Assembly: GCA_028819215.1 (NCBI GenBank)
Contig: JAPPMG010000042.1
Coordinates: 1-64,000 of the forward strand
Direction of reading: 5' to 3'
Length of the DNA stretch: 64,000 nt
DNA from: Bryobacterales bacterium
GTDB lineage: Bacteria > Acidobacteriota > Terriglobia > Bryobacterales > UBA6623
Below are positions 45,174 through 54,644 of the stretch, piece by piece. The translations under genes were made by a program, and so were the position numbers. Every line of letters starts with the position of its first letter. Positions within the stretch are counted from its first letter, which is position 1. The notes under the pieces are model-generated. The model made no database searches. It saw only the letters and a program-made list of their open reading frames with translations, and was not told the origin of the DNA.

Positions 45174-46856
45174 ATGATGCGCAACCGAAATTCCGCCCTC
45201 TCGTGGGCTGCACTTGCCATCGTAACGGTGGCCACCTGCCCGAAGTTGATCGGCGAACCGGCCTTCCAGACACAGCCGACGATTCGGCCGAATCCGAATC
45301 CCGCGGTTCCGCTGGCGGCGATCGTATCATTCGAAACCGTCCAACCGGTCCAGACGACCCTGACCGTTTCCGATGGCGAGCGCCAATGGACCCTTGAGTA
45401 CCCGGCAAGCCGGAACCCTGGGGAGGGACTCCCTGTCGTGGGCATGAAGTACGGCAAGTCGCACCGGATCGGCGTCAGAATCACCAGTTCGCAGGGCGAG
45501 GCCGCAGATTCACCGGCGCGGCTGAGGTTCACAACGCCCGAAAAGCCCAACGACAAGACGCTCGTCCCGCCTGTACGAGTAATGGTCAGCAAGCCGGAAA
45601 AGATGGAACCGGGCTATACGCTGCTGAGTCTCAGGCGCGTGCTGCCCCGCTTGCAAGGGCAGCAGAGGCGCCGCATGGGAGCGACTTTCGGACTGCTGGC
45701 AGCGATCGATCACAACGGCGAGATTGTCTGGAGCTACCAGTCAGATGCGAGGATCAGCGACGTCGAGCCCCTCCGCAACGGCAACTTCGCGTTCGTGACC
45801 ACTGACAACCGGGCGACCGAAATCGACGTTCTCGGCAATCGCGTCGGACACTGGTACGCCGCCGATCGACCGCGGGGAGAAGCGGACGCCATTCCGATTC
45901 CGACGCTGACGATGCATCACGAGATCGACGAGCTCTCGAACGGGAACCTCATCGTGATGGGCACCGAGATCCGCGAATACGACAACTGGTACACCAGCGA
46001 GACCGACCCCGACGCCCCGCGGGCGCGCGAGCGGGTAATGGGCGACGTGATCGTCGAGTTCACGCGGGATGGCACGGTCGTCTGGGTCTGGAAGGCGCTC
46101 GATCATCTCGATCCTTATCGGATCGGGTACGAGACTTTCACCAACTACTGGATCAACAGGGGCTTCCCTGGCGCAAGGGACTGGTCTCACGGCAACGGAT
46201 TTTTCCACGACGAGAGAGACGACTCGCTCCTGATCTCATTCCGAATGCAGGATGCGGTCGTCAAGGTGGACCGCAAGACTGGCGAAATCGTCTGGATCCT
46301 GGGCGACCACAGTGGCTGGCCGCTTCACCTGCAGCCGAAGCTGCTGACTCCTGAAGGCGAGATGTCTTGGTTCTATCACCAGCACATGCCACAAATCACC
46401 TCCAACGGAACACTGCTGCTCTTCGACAACCGCACGTTCTCCGCCCGCCCTTTCGCGCCCCCCCTGCGTCCGGCCCAAACGTGGACGCGGGCTGTCGAGT
46501 ACGCGATCAATGAGGAGACCCGATCCGTGAAGCAGCTCTGGAGCTCCGAAGGACAGGCGATGGACCGTCTCATGACGTTCGCCATGGGAGAGGCCGATGC
46601 GATGCCGACAACCGGAAACGTCTTGCTCTTCTACGGCAGTGCCGCGGTTGTGACTGACATGACGTTGGATTGGGAGGACGTTCTCGCACCGGGCGGTGGC
46701 ACGGATCGAGGCACCCGCATCCGCGAATTCACTCGCACCGACCCATCCGAGATCGTGTGGGACATTGATATATACGATTCCAGCGAAAACCAAGTCCGCT
46801 GGGGGATTTATGGCGGGGCGAGGATCTCGCAGTTCGGAGCTCATCCTGAAAAGTGA
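45174..46856 (+). CDS. Secreted aryl-sulfate sulfotransferase-like protein
   Basis: 560 residues from ATG 45174 with a signal peptide (MMRNRNSALSWAALAIV). The arylsulfotransferase beta-propeller pattern is clear: IDHNGEIVWSY, HHEIDELSNGN, VIVEFTRDGTVVWVWKALDH, SHGNGFFHDERDDSLLISFRMQDAVVKVDRKTGEIVWILGDH, HQHMPQITSNGTLLLFDN. These enzymes move sulfate between phenolic compounds in the periplasm without PAPS. The His residues of the active site are present in the HH and HQH motifs. It is divergent from the HMGCS-like gene and is one of three sulfate-ester loci in the window. Confidence 0.87.
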   Translation: MMRNRNSALSWAALAIVTVATCPKLIGEPAFQTQPTIRPNPNPAVPLAAIVSFETVQPVQTTLTVSDGERQWTLEYPASRNPGEGLPVVGMKYGKSHRIGVRITSSQGEAADSPARLRFTTPEKPNDKTLVPPVRVMVSKPEKMEPGYTLLSLRRVLPRLQGQQRRRMGATFGLLAAIDHNGEIVWSYQSDARISDVEPLRNGNFAFVTTDNRATEIDVLGNRVGHWYAADRPRGEADAIPIPTLTMHHEIDELSNGNLIVMGTEIREYDNWYTSETDPDAPRARERVMGDVIVEFTRDGTVVWVWKALDHLDPYRIGYETFTNYWINRGFPGARDWSHGNGFFHDERDDSLLISFRMQDAVVKVDRKTGEIVWILGDHSGWPLHLQPKLLTPEGEMSWFYHQHMPQITSNGTLLLFDNRTFSARPFAPPLRPAQTWTRAVEYAINEETRSVKQLWSSEGQAMDRLMTFAMGEADAMPTTGNVLLFYGSAAVVTDMTLDWEDVLAPGGGTDRGTRIREFTRTDPSEIVWDIDIYDSSENQVRWGIYGGARISQFGAHPEK

Positions 46857-47103
46857 CGGCTCTGCCGTGCGGCACCCTAGAGGCACCATGGCATCGTCTT
46901 CTCTCGCGATAGTTGGTTAACGGAGTATTCAAGTGTGTCTCGATGTACCTGCGAACGGGCGCCCGTCGAAGGTGGCGCGAGGCAGGGACCGGCTTGGCGC
47001 GCGATCTCGAGCGACCGGAGTCAACCACCGGACCAGCCGGCTCTGCTGTCGTAGATGGCGAGGGCACGCAAGACCCTGAAGTCGTGACGCAGGCAAGTGA
47101 CGC

Positions 47104-48582
47104 ATGACACTGGAGCGGCCAGCCGAATACTTGACCAGCCTAGTGCGCGAGCTCTGCGGACTTGACCGGGAAACGGAGTGGGTCGAGTTCAAAGTCAACG
47201 TCCGCAAGCCTGAGGAAGTTGGCGAGTACATTTCCGCTCTCGCAAACTCCGCGGCTTTGGTTGGCAAGCCATTCGCATACGTGGTGTGGGGAGTCTCCGA
47301 CCGAGACCATTCGGTCGTTGGCACCTCCTTCGACCCGAGCGTCGCGAGAGTCGGCAACGAAGCTCTTGAGAATTGGCTTCTGCGGCTGCTTGAACCGCGA
47401 CTCAACTTTCGCTTCTTTCAAGTCCCTGTGGAAGGGCACTCGGTGATCGTGCTCGAAATCGAGCGAGCATTTCGCCAGCCGGTGCGATTCCGCGGACAGG
47501 AATACATCCGAGTGGGCTCCTACAAGAAGAAGCTCAAGGACTTCCCTGAGAGAGAGCGGGCATTGTGGCGCATCTTCGATCAAACTCCCTTCGAAGATCG
47601 AATTGCAGCCGAGCGAGTGCCTGATGACGAAGTGCTCCGGCTCCTCGACTATCCGAGGTACTTTGATCTGCTCAAGCGGCCGCTTCCGGAGACTCGCTAC
47701 GGCATCCTGAACGCACTCTGTGACGACGCCCTAATCCGGCGGAGCGATGCTAGCGGCTGGAATGTAACGAACCTCGGAGCGGTGCTGTTTGCCAAGCAGC
47801 TAGAAGATTTTCGGAGCCTTCGACGGAAGGCGATGCGAGTCGTTCAATATCGAGGAAACAGTCGGATTGAAGCACTTAGGGAGCGAGTCTGCGAAGAGGG
47901 CTACGCTTCCGGCTTCGAGTCTCTCATCGGCTTCATCGATGGTTTGCTGCCATCTAAGGAAACGATTGAGCACGGGATCAGAACGACAGCAACTGGCTTC
48001 CCCATGCCCGCAGTGCGAGAGCTCGTGGCAAACGCCCTGATCCATCAGGACTTCTTCACCACGGGTGGCGGCCCGATGGTGGAAATCTTCGAGGGCCGCA
48101 TCGAAATCACGAACCCCGGCCCACCACTTGTGGACGCCCTGCGATTCGTTGACTCGCCCCCTAGGTCACGAAACGAATCCCTTGCGTCTCTGATGCGTCG
48201 CATCGGCATATGTGAGGAACGCGGAAGCGGTTGGGACAAGGTCGTGTCGCAGACCGAACTCTTCCAGCTTCCAGCTCCAAGAGTGGAAGCGGGAAGCCAC
48301 TACACACGCGTTGTTCTATTCGGACGTCGCCCTCTATCCGGCATGGATAGGTCGGACCGAGTGCGGGCGATCTACCTTCATGCTTGCCTCAAGTATGTCA
48401 GCCAAGAGTACGCGACGAACTCTTCACTGCGCCAGCGGTTCGGAATCGAAGTTCGCAACAGTGCCCAAGTGTCGCGTCTCATTGCAGAAGCTGCCAGAGA
48501 GGGGGTGATCGTACAGGATGATCCGACAGCAGCCCGCAAGAATATGCGGTACGTGCCGTGGTGGGCGAAGCAAGAGGATTGA
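47104..48582 (+). CDS. AlbA_2 (Schlafen-like) and HATPase_c_4 regulator
   Basis: 492 residues. The N-terminal AlbA_2 domain reads ETEWVEFKVNVRKPEEVGEYISALANSAAL and FAYVVWGVSD, and the C-terminal part GFPMPAVRELVANALIHQDFF, MVEIFEGRIEITNPG, ICEERGSGWDKVV matches HATPase_c_4. The last ~90 residues look like a winged helix. This family is annotated as transcriptional regulator or RNA-binding protein and is common in accessory regions and some defence islands. It is alone on the plus strand, 247 bases after the sulfotransferase. The function is inferred only. Confidence 0.88.
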   Translation: MTLERPAEYLTSLVRELCGLDRETEWVEFKVNVRKPEEVGEYISALANSAALVGKPFAYVVWGVSDRDHSVVGTSFDPSVARVGNEALENWLLRLLEPRLNFRFFQVPVEGHSVIVLEIERAFRQPVRFRGQEYIRVGSYKKKLKDFPERERALWRIFDQTPFEDRIAAERVPDDEVLRLLDYPRYFDLLKRPLPETRYGILNALCDDALIRRSDASGWNVTNLGAVLFAKQLEDFRSLRRKAMRVVQYRGNSRIEALRERVCEEGYASGFESLIGFIDGLLPSKETIEHGIRTTATGFPMPAVRELVANALIHQDFFTTGGGPMVEIFEGRIEITNPGPPLVDALRFVDSPPRSRNESLASLMRRIGICEERGSGWDKVVSQTELFQLPAPRVEAGSHYTRVVLFGRRPLSGMDRSDRVRAIYLHACLKYVSQEYATNSSLRQRFGIEVRNSAQVSRLIAEAAREGVIVQDDPTAARKNMRYVPWWAKQED

Positions 48583-49022
48583 GCACTTTTATTTGATCAG
48601 GAACTACGGTTGCGGCAGTTGAACGATCAACTTCAGATACAAGTCATTTATTTTCAATGATTTGCAATGGTCGGGTTTATTTGACCGTAATTTGACGATT
48701 TCGAGGTCGAGATCCACCCTTGCCGACAAGTGACACGTTGTTGAGTATGCGCCGGACTCGCAGCGGCGTTACGTGGGGGGATTATCCACGAGGACCGGAT
48801 CGAAGCGTACCTTCGGCACAAGATCCGGCGGATGCTCCCTGCGCGTGGCGCAAGCCGGGCGCCGTGAAAGTGGATTACAAGATAAGCTCCGTGCTCGACC
48901 GCCGCAAGCTGACGGCCCGCCCGTCGCCGCATGAAACCCGCGCTGATACATTGGAGTTGCAGCCCGGGATGGACGGTTTGCTGGCCGATCTACGGGACCA
49001 ATGAGCCTGAGGAGGCTCTGTG
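48583..49022. other. intergenic, AT-rich left part
   Basis: About 440 bases without a gene I can support. The first 130 bases are AT-rich (TTTTATTTGATCAGG and ATTTATTTTCAATGATTTG), unlike the window average, and could hold a promoter for hicB or mark an insertion site. The open frame near 48720-49004 matches nothing I recognise. Confidence 0.35.
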
Positions 49023-49235
49023 ATGTCAGAAATCATCTTTGAGGTCACTGAAGATGAGGTTGATGGTGGTTACTCTGCCAGCGCACTCGGCTTCGGTATC
49101 CACACCCAAGGCGACTCGCTCGACGATTTGCGCCGGAATATCAGGGAAGCGGTTGATTGCTACTTCGACGAAACGATGCCGCGACCGAAGTTGATTCGCA
49201 TTCACTTCGTCCGCGACGAAGTTCTCGTCGCATGA
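49023..49235 (+). CDS. HicB-like antitoxin
   Basis: 70 residues from ATG 49023. The sequence (MSEIIFEVTEDEVDGGYSAS, GIHTQGDSLDDLRRNIREAVDCYFDE) is the HicB-type antitoxin fold that is often misannotated as a dehydrogenase subunit. Its stop overlaps ATG 49232 of what looks like a truncated hicA. A Met codon at 49023 is preferred over GTG 49020. As an antitoxin it would bind the HicA toxin and its own promoter; its partner is not intact here. Confidence 0.8.
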   Translation: MSEIIFEVTEDEVDGGYSASALGFGIHTQGDSLDDLRRNIREAVDCYFDETMPRPKLIRIHFVRDEVLVA

Positions 49236-49264
49236 AGTTGCCCAGCGACGTCATCTCCAATCGA
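49232..49264 (+). pseudogene. Truncated hicA toxin stub
   Basis: ATG 49232 overlaps the hicB stop (ATGA) and reads MKLPSDVISN, close to the HicA start MKLPRDVS. The similarity ends after about ten codons, where the sequence enters the 3' end of the convergent DUF3604 gene (49251-51758). The toxin is therefore missing, not just shifted. The stub is short, so a chance match is possible. Confidence 0.35.
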
Positions 49265-51758
49265 CCCAGACAGGACTCGCCCATGCGTAGTGGTCGCCGC
49301 CTTGCCGTACTCGAAGGTAACAATAGCTAGCCTTGCCGTCGGATCGAGGACCGGAGCGGTCCAAGAACTCGAACTCCATCGAGCCGCCAGTTCCGGCGGA
49401 CGCGTGGATGACCTTGTGGTCCTTCACGATCTCCACTAGTTCGGCGGGGCGTTCGCCGTCGACCCGCACATGAATGCGCAACGGCTCCGCTCGGTCCACC
49501 TCGACCGACTCGCCCATGAACGCTCCGTTGACTTGGAAGTCGATCAGAAACCGAGCGCCGGTCGATGCAAACACCCGCCGGGCGCGGATCGCTTCAAAGA
49601 CGCCGTCGCGGGTGAATTCCTTTACATAGGCGCCAGTGATGCCGTTGTCTTCGCCGGTCCCCATCCAGTGGGAGTCCCCGGAGCCGACGAAGCCGATTCG
49701 GTAGCCCCTCTCCAGCGCTTCCCAGACGGCCGACACCGGCCCTTGCTCCTTGAACTCGGCGGCTTCCTCCCGAGCCTGTCGCCATGCAGACGTGATCTCG
49801 AACACGGGCTGCAAGTCCGAATCGTAGCCGGTCCAGTCGTTGTGATGCGGCTGCAGTATGACGTCCCACGGACGGATCAGGGAGAACAGCTTGTAGACCG
49901 TGTCGGACGTCACCGTCGTGGATCGGAAAATCGGGGCGTCGTCGGTGCGGAAATACATCGCACGGTGTCCGCCTCGCTCGTCCTGGCTCTCGGTCGTCCA
50001 CTCCCAGCCGCTGAACGCAACGCGGCCGGCCGCCTCTTCGTATACACCTGCCAGGGCCTGCACTTCTGCCCACTCCGACTGCGTCAGGAAGTCGGGGGTG
50101 AAGTCGTGGTTCGTCGATGCGACGAAGTCCATCCCCGTCACGAACAGCCCGTGCGCGTAGTACATGTCGAACGTTCCGATACCGTCGTTCTCGGTGTGCC
50201 CGTGGAGATCGCCCCACACAAGTCGGTAGCGGTCGTCGCCAACCTCGAGGCTTTGTGAGGTATCGCGGCGATACGTGCGAGGCTCTAACGCCGGGATGGG
50301 CTCTTGGTCGTCGACAACCTCTTGAAACCGCGACCGGCGCTCGTCGAGATCGATCCGGTGGGAGTAGATGTCTGCGCCGTAGCCCCCGGGCCGCTGAGTC
50401 ATCCCGAACGCCCAGAGCCGGTCGGCGATATGTCGACGCCTTGGAACCTCGTAGGCCATCCAAAGCCATCCGTCCTTGTCGTCAAGCGCAGTCACGAGTT
50501 GGTTCGCCAACGGAACTTGGTACGGGCCCCTGCCGCTCGAGGCCAGGTCAACGCCACGACGCACGGACGGCAGTTGGAAAGCCGTGTAAGGGTTCGGATC
50601 GTGAAACAGGAGCTTTGGGTCGGACCATTTCCCGTCACGCAACACCCGGCCGGAGAACGACACGCTCGACATCCGCCCCCCGCCTAGCCAAAAGAGCCAC
50701 ATATCGCCGTTCTCTCGGAGCAGCAGTTGCGGGTATCGCTCCTCGCTCATCGCGTGCGCTGCCCAATAGGGCGAATGCCTAGTGAGCCGTCCGGGGTCCC
50801 CAGAGTTCTCGAACGGCGACGCTGCCCAAGTCCATCCGGAATCACCCGAGACTTTCGCGAAGATGCTCCGCCCCCTGTAAGCGAACCGCCCACCGACCGT
50901 TTCACGGCGTTCCCAAGCGACCCAGGCGCGGCCTTCCGCGTCAATTGCTTGGGACGGCGCTGTGTCCCATAGCGCCGATGTAGTCAAGCGCTCGACCGGT
51001 CCGCCGGCCTGTGAGGTGTAGACGTCATAGTTCCCGTCCCGCTCCTCGTCCCAAGCCACGCGCCAACTTCCGCCCGGCAGGGCAAGTATGTTCGGGCGGA
51101 AGCAGCGGCCCGTGCCGTCATCCACGCGCGCGGGCGCGCCCCAGGTGTCGCCCTCCAGCACGAGCGCCTGCAATTCGATGCGAGGAGGTTGAAGCTTGCG
51201 GATGATGGCTACCGCACCGCCGCCGTCGAGACTCGCGGAGCGAATCTCCAGCGCGCCGGCGCTTTGCGGGATCATGCGCTCGCGCGACCAAGAACGCCCG
51301 TCGTATACCCGCTCATACGCTGCCCACAGGCCGTTCCGCCTTGAGGTCCAAAGCACCCTTACTTCACTTCCCCGAGCGATCACCGCCGGCCGGTGGTTCA
51401 CGCCGGGTACTTCGCTGACAGTCTGCTCGTCACCCCAGTTCTGGCCGTCGAATTGCCGGATGAAGATGGAATCCTGCCCGTCATCGGGCCAGTTCCACGC
51501 ATCGATGCCTGGATCGTCGATCGGCCAAGAATCCGTCTGCGGGCGGCACGACGACCAAGCAATCCAAACGGTGCCGCCAGCGTCCCGGGCGATTGCAGGC
51601 CGCTCGGCGTTCTCGAGCCGATCCGCAGTGATCTTGCTCGGAAACGTCATCGGGATTGGCAGCCAGCCGCGCGGAGGCTCTGACCTCGGTTGGTAGAACT
51701 GTCCGCAAAGCAGGGAACCGAGTCCGAGCGGCAGGAGGAGCAGCCGGGCGCACATCAT
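49251..51758 (-). CDS. Secreted DUF3604 (PHP-like) protein with N-terminal propeller
   Basis: 835 residues with a signal peptide (about 1-19, LCGQ). The first ~450 residues show repeated W-WSS, ARDAGGTVWIAWSS, RVLWTSRRNGLW and WVAWERRE units, a beta-propeller/sialidase-like arrangement. The C-terminal part is DUF3604: WGDLHGHTENDGIGT (metal-binding HxH), ASTNHDF, WEWTTES, LQPHHNDW and GSGDSHWMG, a PHP-like metallohydrolase site. The substrate is unknown; it is probably periplasmic. It is convergent with hicB. Confidence 0.85.
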   Translation of the reverse strand: MMCARLLLLPLGLGSLLCGQFYQPRSEPPRGWLPIPMTFPSKITADRLENAERPAIARDAGGTVWIAWSSCRPQTDSWPIDDPGIDAWNWPDDGQDSIFIRQFDGQNWGDEQTVSEVPGVNHRPAVIARGSEVRVLWTSRRNGLWAAYERVYDGRSWSRERMIPQSAGALEIRSASLDGGGAVAIIRKLQPPRIELQALVLEGDTWGAPARVDDGTGRCFRPNILALPGGSWRVAWDEERDGNYDVYTSQAGGPVERLTTSALWDTAPSQAIDAEGRAWVAWERRETVGGRFAYRGRSIFAKVSGDSGWTWAASPFENSGDPGRLTRHSPYWAAHAMSEERYPQLLLRENGDMWLFWLGGGRMSSVSFSGRVLRDGKWSDPKLLFHDPNPYTAFQLPSVRRGVDLASSGRGPYQVPLANQLVTALDDKDGWLWMAYEVPRRRHIADRLWAFGMTQRPGGYGADIYSHRIDLDERRSRFQEVVDDQEPIPALEPRTYRRDTSQSLEVGDDRYRLVWGDLHGHTENDGIGTFDMYYAHGLFVTGMDFVASTNHDFTPDFLTQSEWAEVQALAGVYEEAAGRVAFSGWEWTTESQDERGGHRAMYFRTDDAPIFRSTTVTSDTVYKLFSLIRPWDVILQPHHNDWTGYDSDLQPVFEITSAWRQAREEAAEFKEQGPVSAVWEALERGYRIGFVGSGDSHWMGTGEDNGITGAYVKEFTRDGVFEAIRARRVFASTGARFLIDFQVNGAFMGESVEVDRAEPLRIHVRVDGERPAELVEIVKDHKVIHASAGTGGSMEFEFLDRSGPRSDGKASYCYLRVRQGGDHYAWASPVWVDWR

Positions 51759-51967
51759 CGTTCGCCGATTGTAGCCGCAATCCTGGCCGCCCGGGCGTCA
51801 CGGGATATCGACCCGTTGTCTTGTGATCTCCAAGCCAGCCGACCGGATATGGAGAAACGCGAATCCGCAGAGTCCGGCCGCGGATGCTTTGAGTCTCTCT
51901 TGCTGCGAAGACTCAGACCGAGAGGCCAGGTTGACAAGGCGCTTGCCTTGCGACAAACTTCTAGACC

Positions 51968-53239
51968 GTGCAACGCCGCTCTTTCCTACGTCACGGCGGG
52001 CTGGCCGCAGCAACAGCCGCTGCCCCATTCCAGGCTCCCGCGCAAATCGGAAACCAGCCCTCCATGAAGATCACCGAGATCAAGACCTTCCTCGTAGGCA
52101 GTACGCGCGGGGAGCAAGGGGGCACGGGCAACATCAGCGGCCGCAACTGGGTCTACGTGAAGATCCTGACCGACCAAGGGATTCACGGGATCGGCGAGGC
52201 CTATTCGTGCGGCCCGGATGAGGCGACCGTCAAGGTTATCGAGGACTACGCGCGATGGCTGGTTGGCCAGGACCCGCGCAACATCCAGCACCTCTGGGAC
52301 TACATGTACAACACGACCCGGTTCCCCGGGGGGTCCGTCGTCAACTCGGCGATTAGCGGCATCGAGCACGCGCTGTGGGACATCGCTGGCAAGGCGGCCG
52401 GCCTGCCCGTCTGGGCCCTGCTAGGCGGTCGCGTGCGCAACAAGGTCAGGCTCTACCAGTCGATCGGCGGCTCCAGCCCGCAGGAAGCGGCGGAGAATGC
52501 CGTCGAGCTTCGCGAGCGCTTCGGCTACAACGCCTGCAAGATGTCGCCGCACAACCCCGGCGACAACCAGATGCCCTACAACGAAGTCACGCGTACCGCC
52601 GGGGAGCGGGTCGGAGCAGTTCGCGAAGCCGTTGGCCCTGATCACGACATCGCCGTGGACATCCACGCGCGCTACTTCGAGGTCCAGCGCGCGATCCGGG
52701 TCGCCCGCGAGATCGAACCCCACTACCCGTTCTGGCTCGAAGAGCCGATCCGGCCCGAGAACCCGGACGTGATGAAAAAGCTAGCCGACCACGTGAGCAT
52801 TCCGCTGGCCTCCGGCGAATGCAACTACACGAAGTTCGAGTTCCGCGACCTGATCAACATCCAAGCGCTCGATGTGGTCCAGCCCGATGTCTGCGTCTGC
52901 GGCGGGATCATGGAGATGAAGAAGATCGCGGCGATGGCCGAGGCCCAGTACATGATGGTCGCCCCCCACAACCCGATGAGCCCCCTCGCGACCATGGTCA
53001 ACATCCACTTTGCAGCCTCTACGCCGAATTTCTTGATCCTCGAGTACAGAGCTCCCGTCGACGATGCGCGACGCGACGTGCTGGACGAACCGCCCATGGT
53101 TAAGGACGGCTATGCCGACATTCCGAACAAGCCCGGCTGGGGAGTCGAGCTGAATGAAGAGGCCTTCCAGTACTACCCGCCCAGGCCTTGGAAGCGAACG
53201 ACTGGATTCCGGGCTGACGGTTCCGTGGCATTCATCTAG
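51968..53239 (+). CDS. Enolase-superfamily dehydratase, Tat-exported
   Basis: 423 residues from GTG 51968. A twin-arginine signal starts it (QRRSFLRHGG). The mandelate racemase/muconate lactonizing fold follows: metal ligands Asp231 (VDIHARY), Glu259 (WLEEP), Glu284 (ASGE), and a catalytic His in VAPHNPMSP. IEHALWDIAGKAAGLPVWALLGG is a family block. It is probably an acid-sugar dehydratase (galactonate or mannonate type), and export is unusual for this group. A GT2 gene follows. It fits the carbohydrate theme. Confidence 0.9.
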   Translation: MQRRSFLRHGGLAAATAAAPFQAPAQIGNQPSMKITEIKTFLVGSTRGEQGGTGNISGRNWVYVKILTDQGIHGIGEAYSCGPDEATVKVIEDYARWLVGQDPRNIQHLWDYMYNTTRFPGGSVVNSAISGIEHALWDIAGKAAGLPVWALLGGRVRNKVRLYQSIGGSSPQEAAENAVELRERFGYNACKMSPHNPGDNQMPYNEVTRTAGERVGAVREAVGPDHDIAVDIHARYFEVQRAIRVAREIEPHYPFWLEEPIRPENPDVMKKLADHVSIPLASGECNYTKFEFRDLINIQALDVVQPDVCVCGGIMEMKKIAAMAEAQYMMVAPHNPMSPLATMVNIHFAASTPNFLILEYRAPVDDARRDVLDEPPMVKDGYADIPNKPGWGVELNEEAFQYYPPRPWKRTTGFRADGSVAFI

Positions 53240-53378
53240 CGTCTCGGGCCTCCGCTGGCCGGCGCAGTTATCGGGCCTAGGAATCTCCACCGACGGCTTG
53301 AGTGGCTAGTTCCGTCGGGATCGATCCTGAGAGACCGTCGCTGCAGAGGCTGCAAACGCTACAGACCTAGCAGACAGC

Positions 53379-54560
53379 ATGACCCTCCCGACCGTTGTCG
53401 CTGCTCTCACCCTCGCCGCTTGGCTGGCACTCGCCATCGCCGCCATGTGCGACCGGTACAAGGTTCCCCGGCTCGAAGATGTCGCCCCACACCTTCCCGA
53501 CGACCTCCCGCTCCCCCGCCTCTCCATAATCGTCACCGCTCACAACGAGGAGCGCTTCGTGGAGTCGGCCCTGCGGTCGCTCCTCGGCCTACACTACCCG
53601 GACTACGAGGTCATCTTCGTCAACGACCGCTCCATCGACCGCACCGGGGAGATCGTTGAACGCCTGAGCTCCAATGACGATCGCCTCAAGGTGCTGCACA
53701 TCAAAGAACTCCCGCCCGGATGGTTCGGCAAGCCCCACGCAGCCCAGCACGGCGCGGACGCGGCGACAGGCGAGGTCCTGCTCTTCACCGACGCCGACGT
53801 GACCTTCGCCCCGGATGCCGCGGCGCTCGGCGTACGCCACCTCGTCCGGGAGCGGCTCGATCACCTCGCCGCAGCGCCCCGCCTCACGCTCACCGGCACC
53901 ATGCTACAGGCCTGCGCGACCGCAGCCCTCCTGCTCATCGGGGCCAGGCACAGGCTGTGGAAGGTGCAGGACCCGCGCAGCTCCGCCTTCTTCGGAGTCG
54001 GCTCCTTCACGGTGATGCGCGCCGACTCCTACCGCGCCCTTGGGGGGCACCGGCGCGTCGCGCTCCGGCCCGACGAGGACCTTCGGCTGGGCCAGGCCGT
54101 GAAGAAGTCGGGGATGCGATCGGCCTTCCTGAAGGGAGAGGCGCTCATGGAGTGCCGCTGGTACCTTTCCTTGAGGGGCTTCATTCGCGGCCTGGAGAAG
54201 AACTTCTTCGCCGCCCTGGATTACAGCGTCTTCACGGTGACAGGCGCCACCGCAACACTTGTCTGGCTGGCCGTGGGGCCGCTGGTGCTGGCACCGCTGC
54301 TCCTGTCTGCCGGCCACGCCCTTGCCGGTCTGCTCTTCGCGGCCTGCCCGTTGATCTACTGGGTGCTGGCATCGACCGTGTCGCGGGACGACTCCTACCC
54401 CTGGTGGAGCGCGATTCCGTTCCCGCTGGCGGCGCTCGTCATTGCGTACACAATCTGGCGTTCCGCACTTCTCACCATGTTCCGGGGCGTAGTGTGGGGA
54501 GGGCCGCCGGTTCCTCTGGCTCAACTGCGCAGGGCGCGGATCCAAGTGGAGCGTCCCTGA
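53379..54560 (+). CDS. Membrane glycosyltransferase family 2
   Basis: 393 residues. One N-terminal membrane segment (VVAALTLAAWLALAIAAM) precedes the GT-A domain: LSIIVTAHNEE, YEVIFVNDRSIDRT, the DxD-like FTDADVTF, RPDEDLRLGQAVKKSG. Two or three membrane segments end it (LVWLAVGPLVLAPLLL, LLFAACPLIYWVLA, LAALVIAYTIW). It is similar to carotenoid or hopanoid-type glycosyltransferases, but the acceptor is not known. It stands alone, 139 bases after the dehydratase. Confidence 0.88.
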   Translation: MTLPTVVAALTLAAWLALAIAAMCDRYKVPRLEDVAPHLPDDLPLPRLSIIVTAHNEERFVESALRSLLGLHYPDYEVIFVNDRSIDRTGEIVERLSSNDDRLKVLHIKELPPGWFGKPHAAQHGADAATGEVLLFTDADVTFAPDAAALGVRHLVRERLDHLAAAPRLTLTGTMLQACATAALLLIGARHRLWKVQDPRSSAFFGVGSFTVMRADSYRALGGHRRVALRPDEDLRLGQAVKKSGMRSAFLKGEALMECRWYLSLRGFIRGLEKNFFAALDYSVFTVTGATATLVWLAVGPLVLAPLLLSAGHALAGLLFAACPLIYWVLASTVSRDDSYPWWSAIPFPLAALVIAYTIWRSALLTMFRGVVWGGPPVPLAQLRRARIQVERP

Positions 54561-54644
54561 TGCCAACAGGCCACACGCCGACCCGCTCGGCGGTGAACCA
54601 GTTCGACACGGCGCACGCCAGCTGTCGCCCGCGCCACTCCAGCG

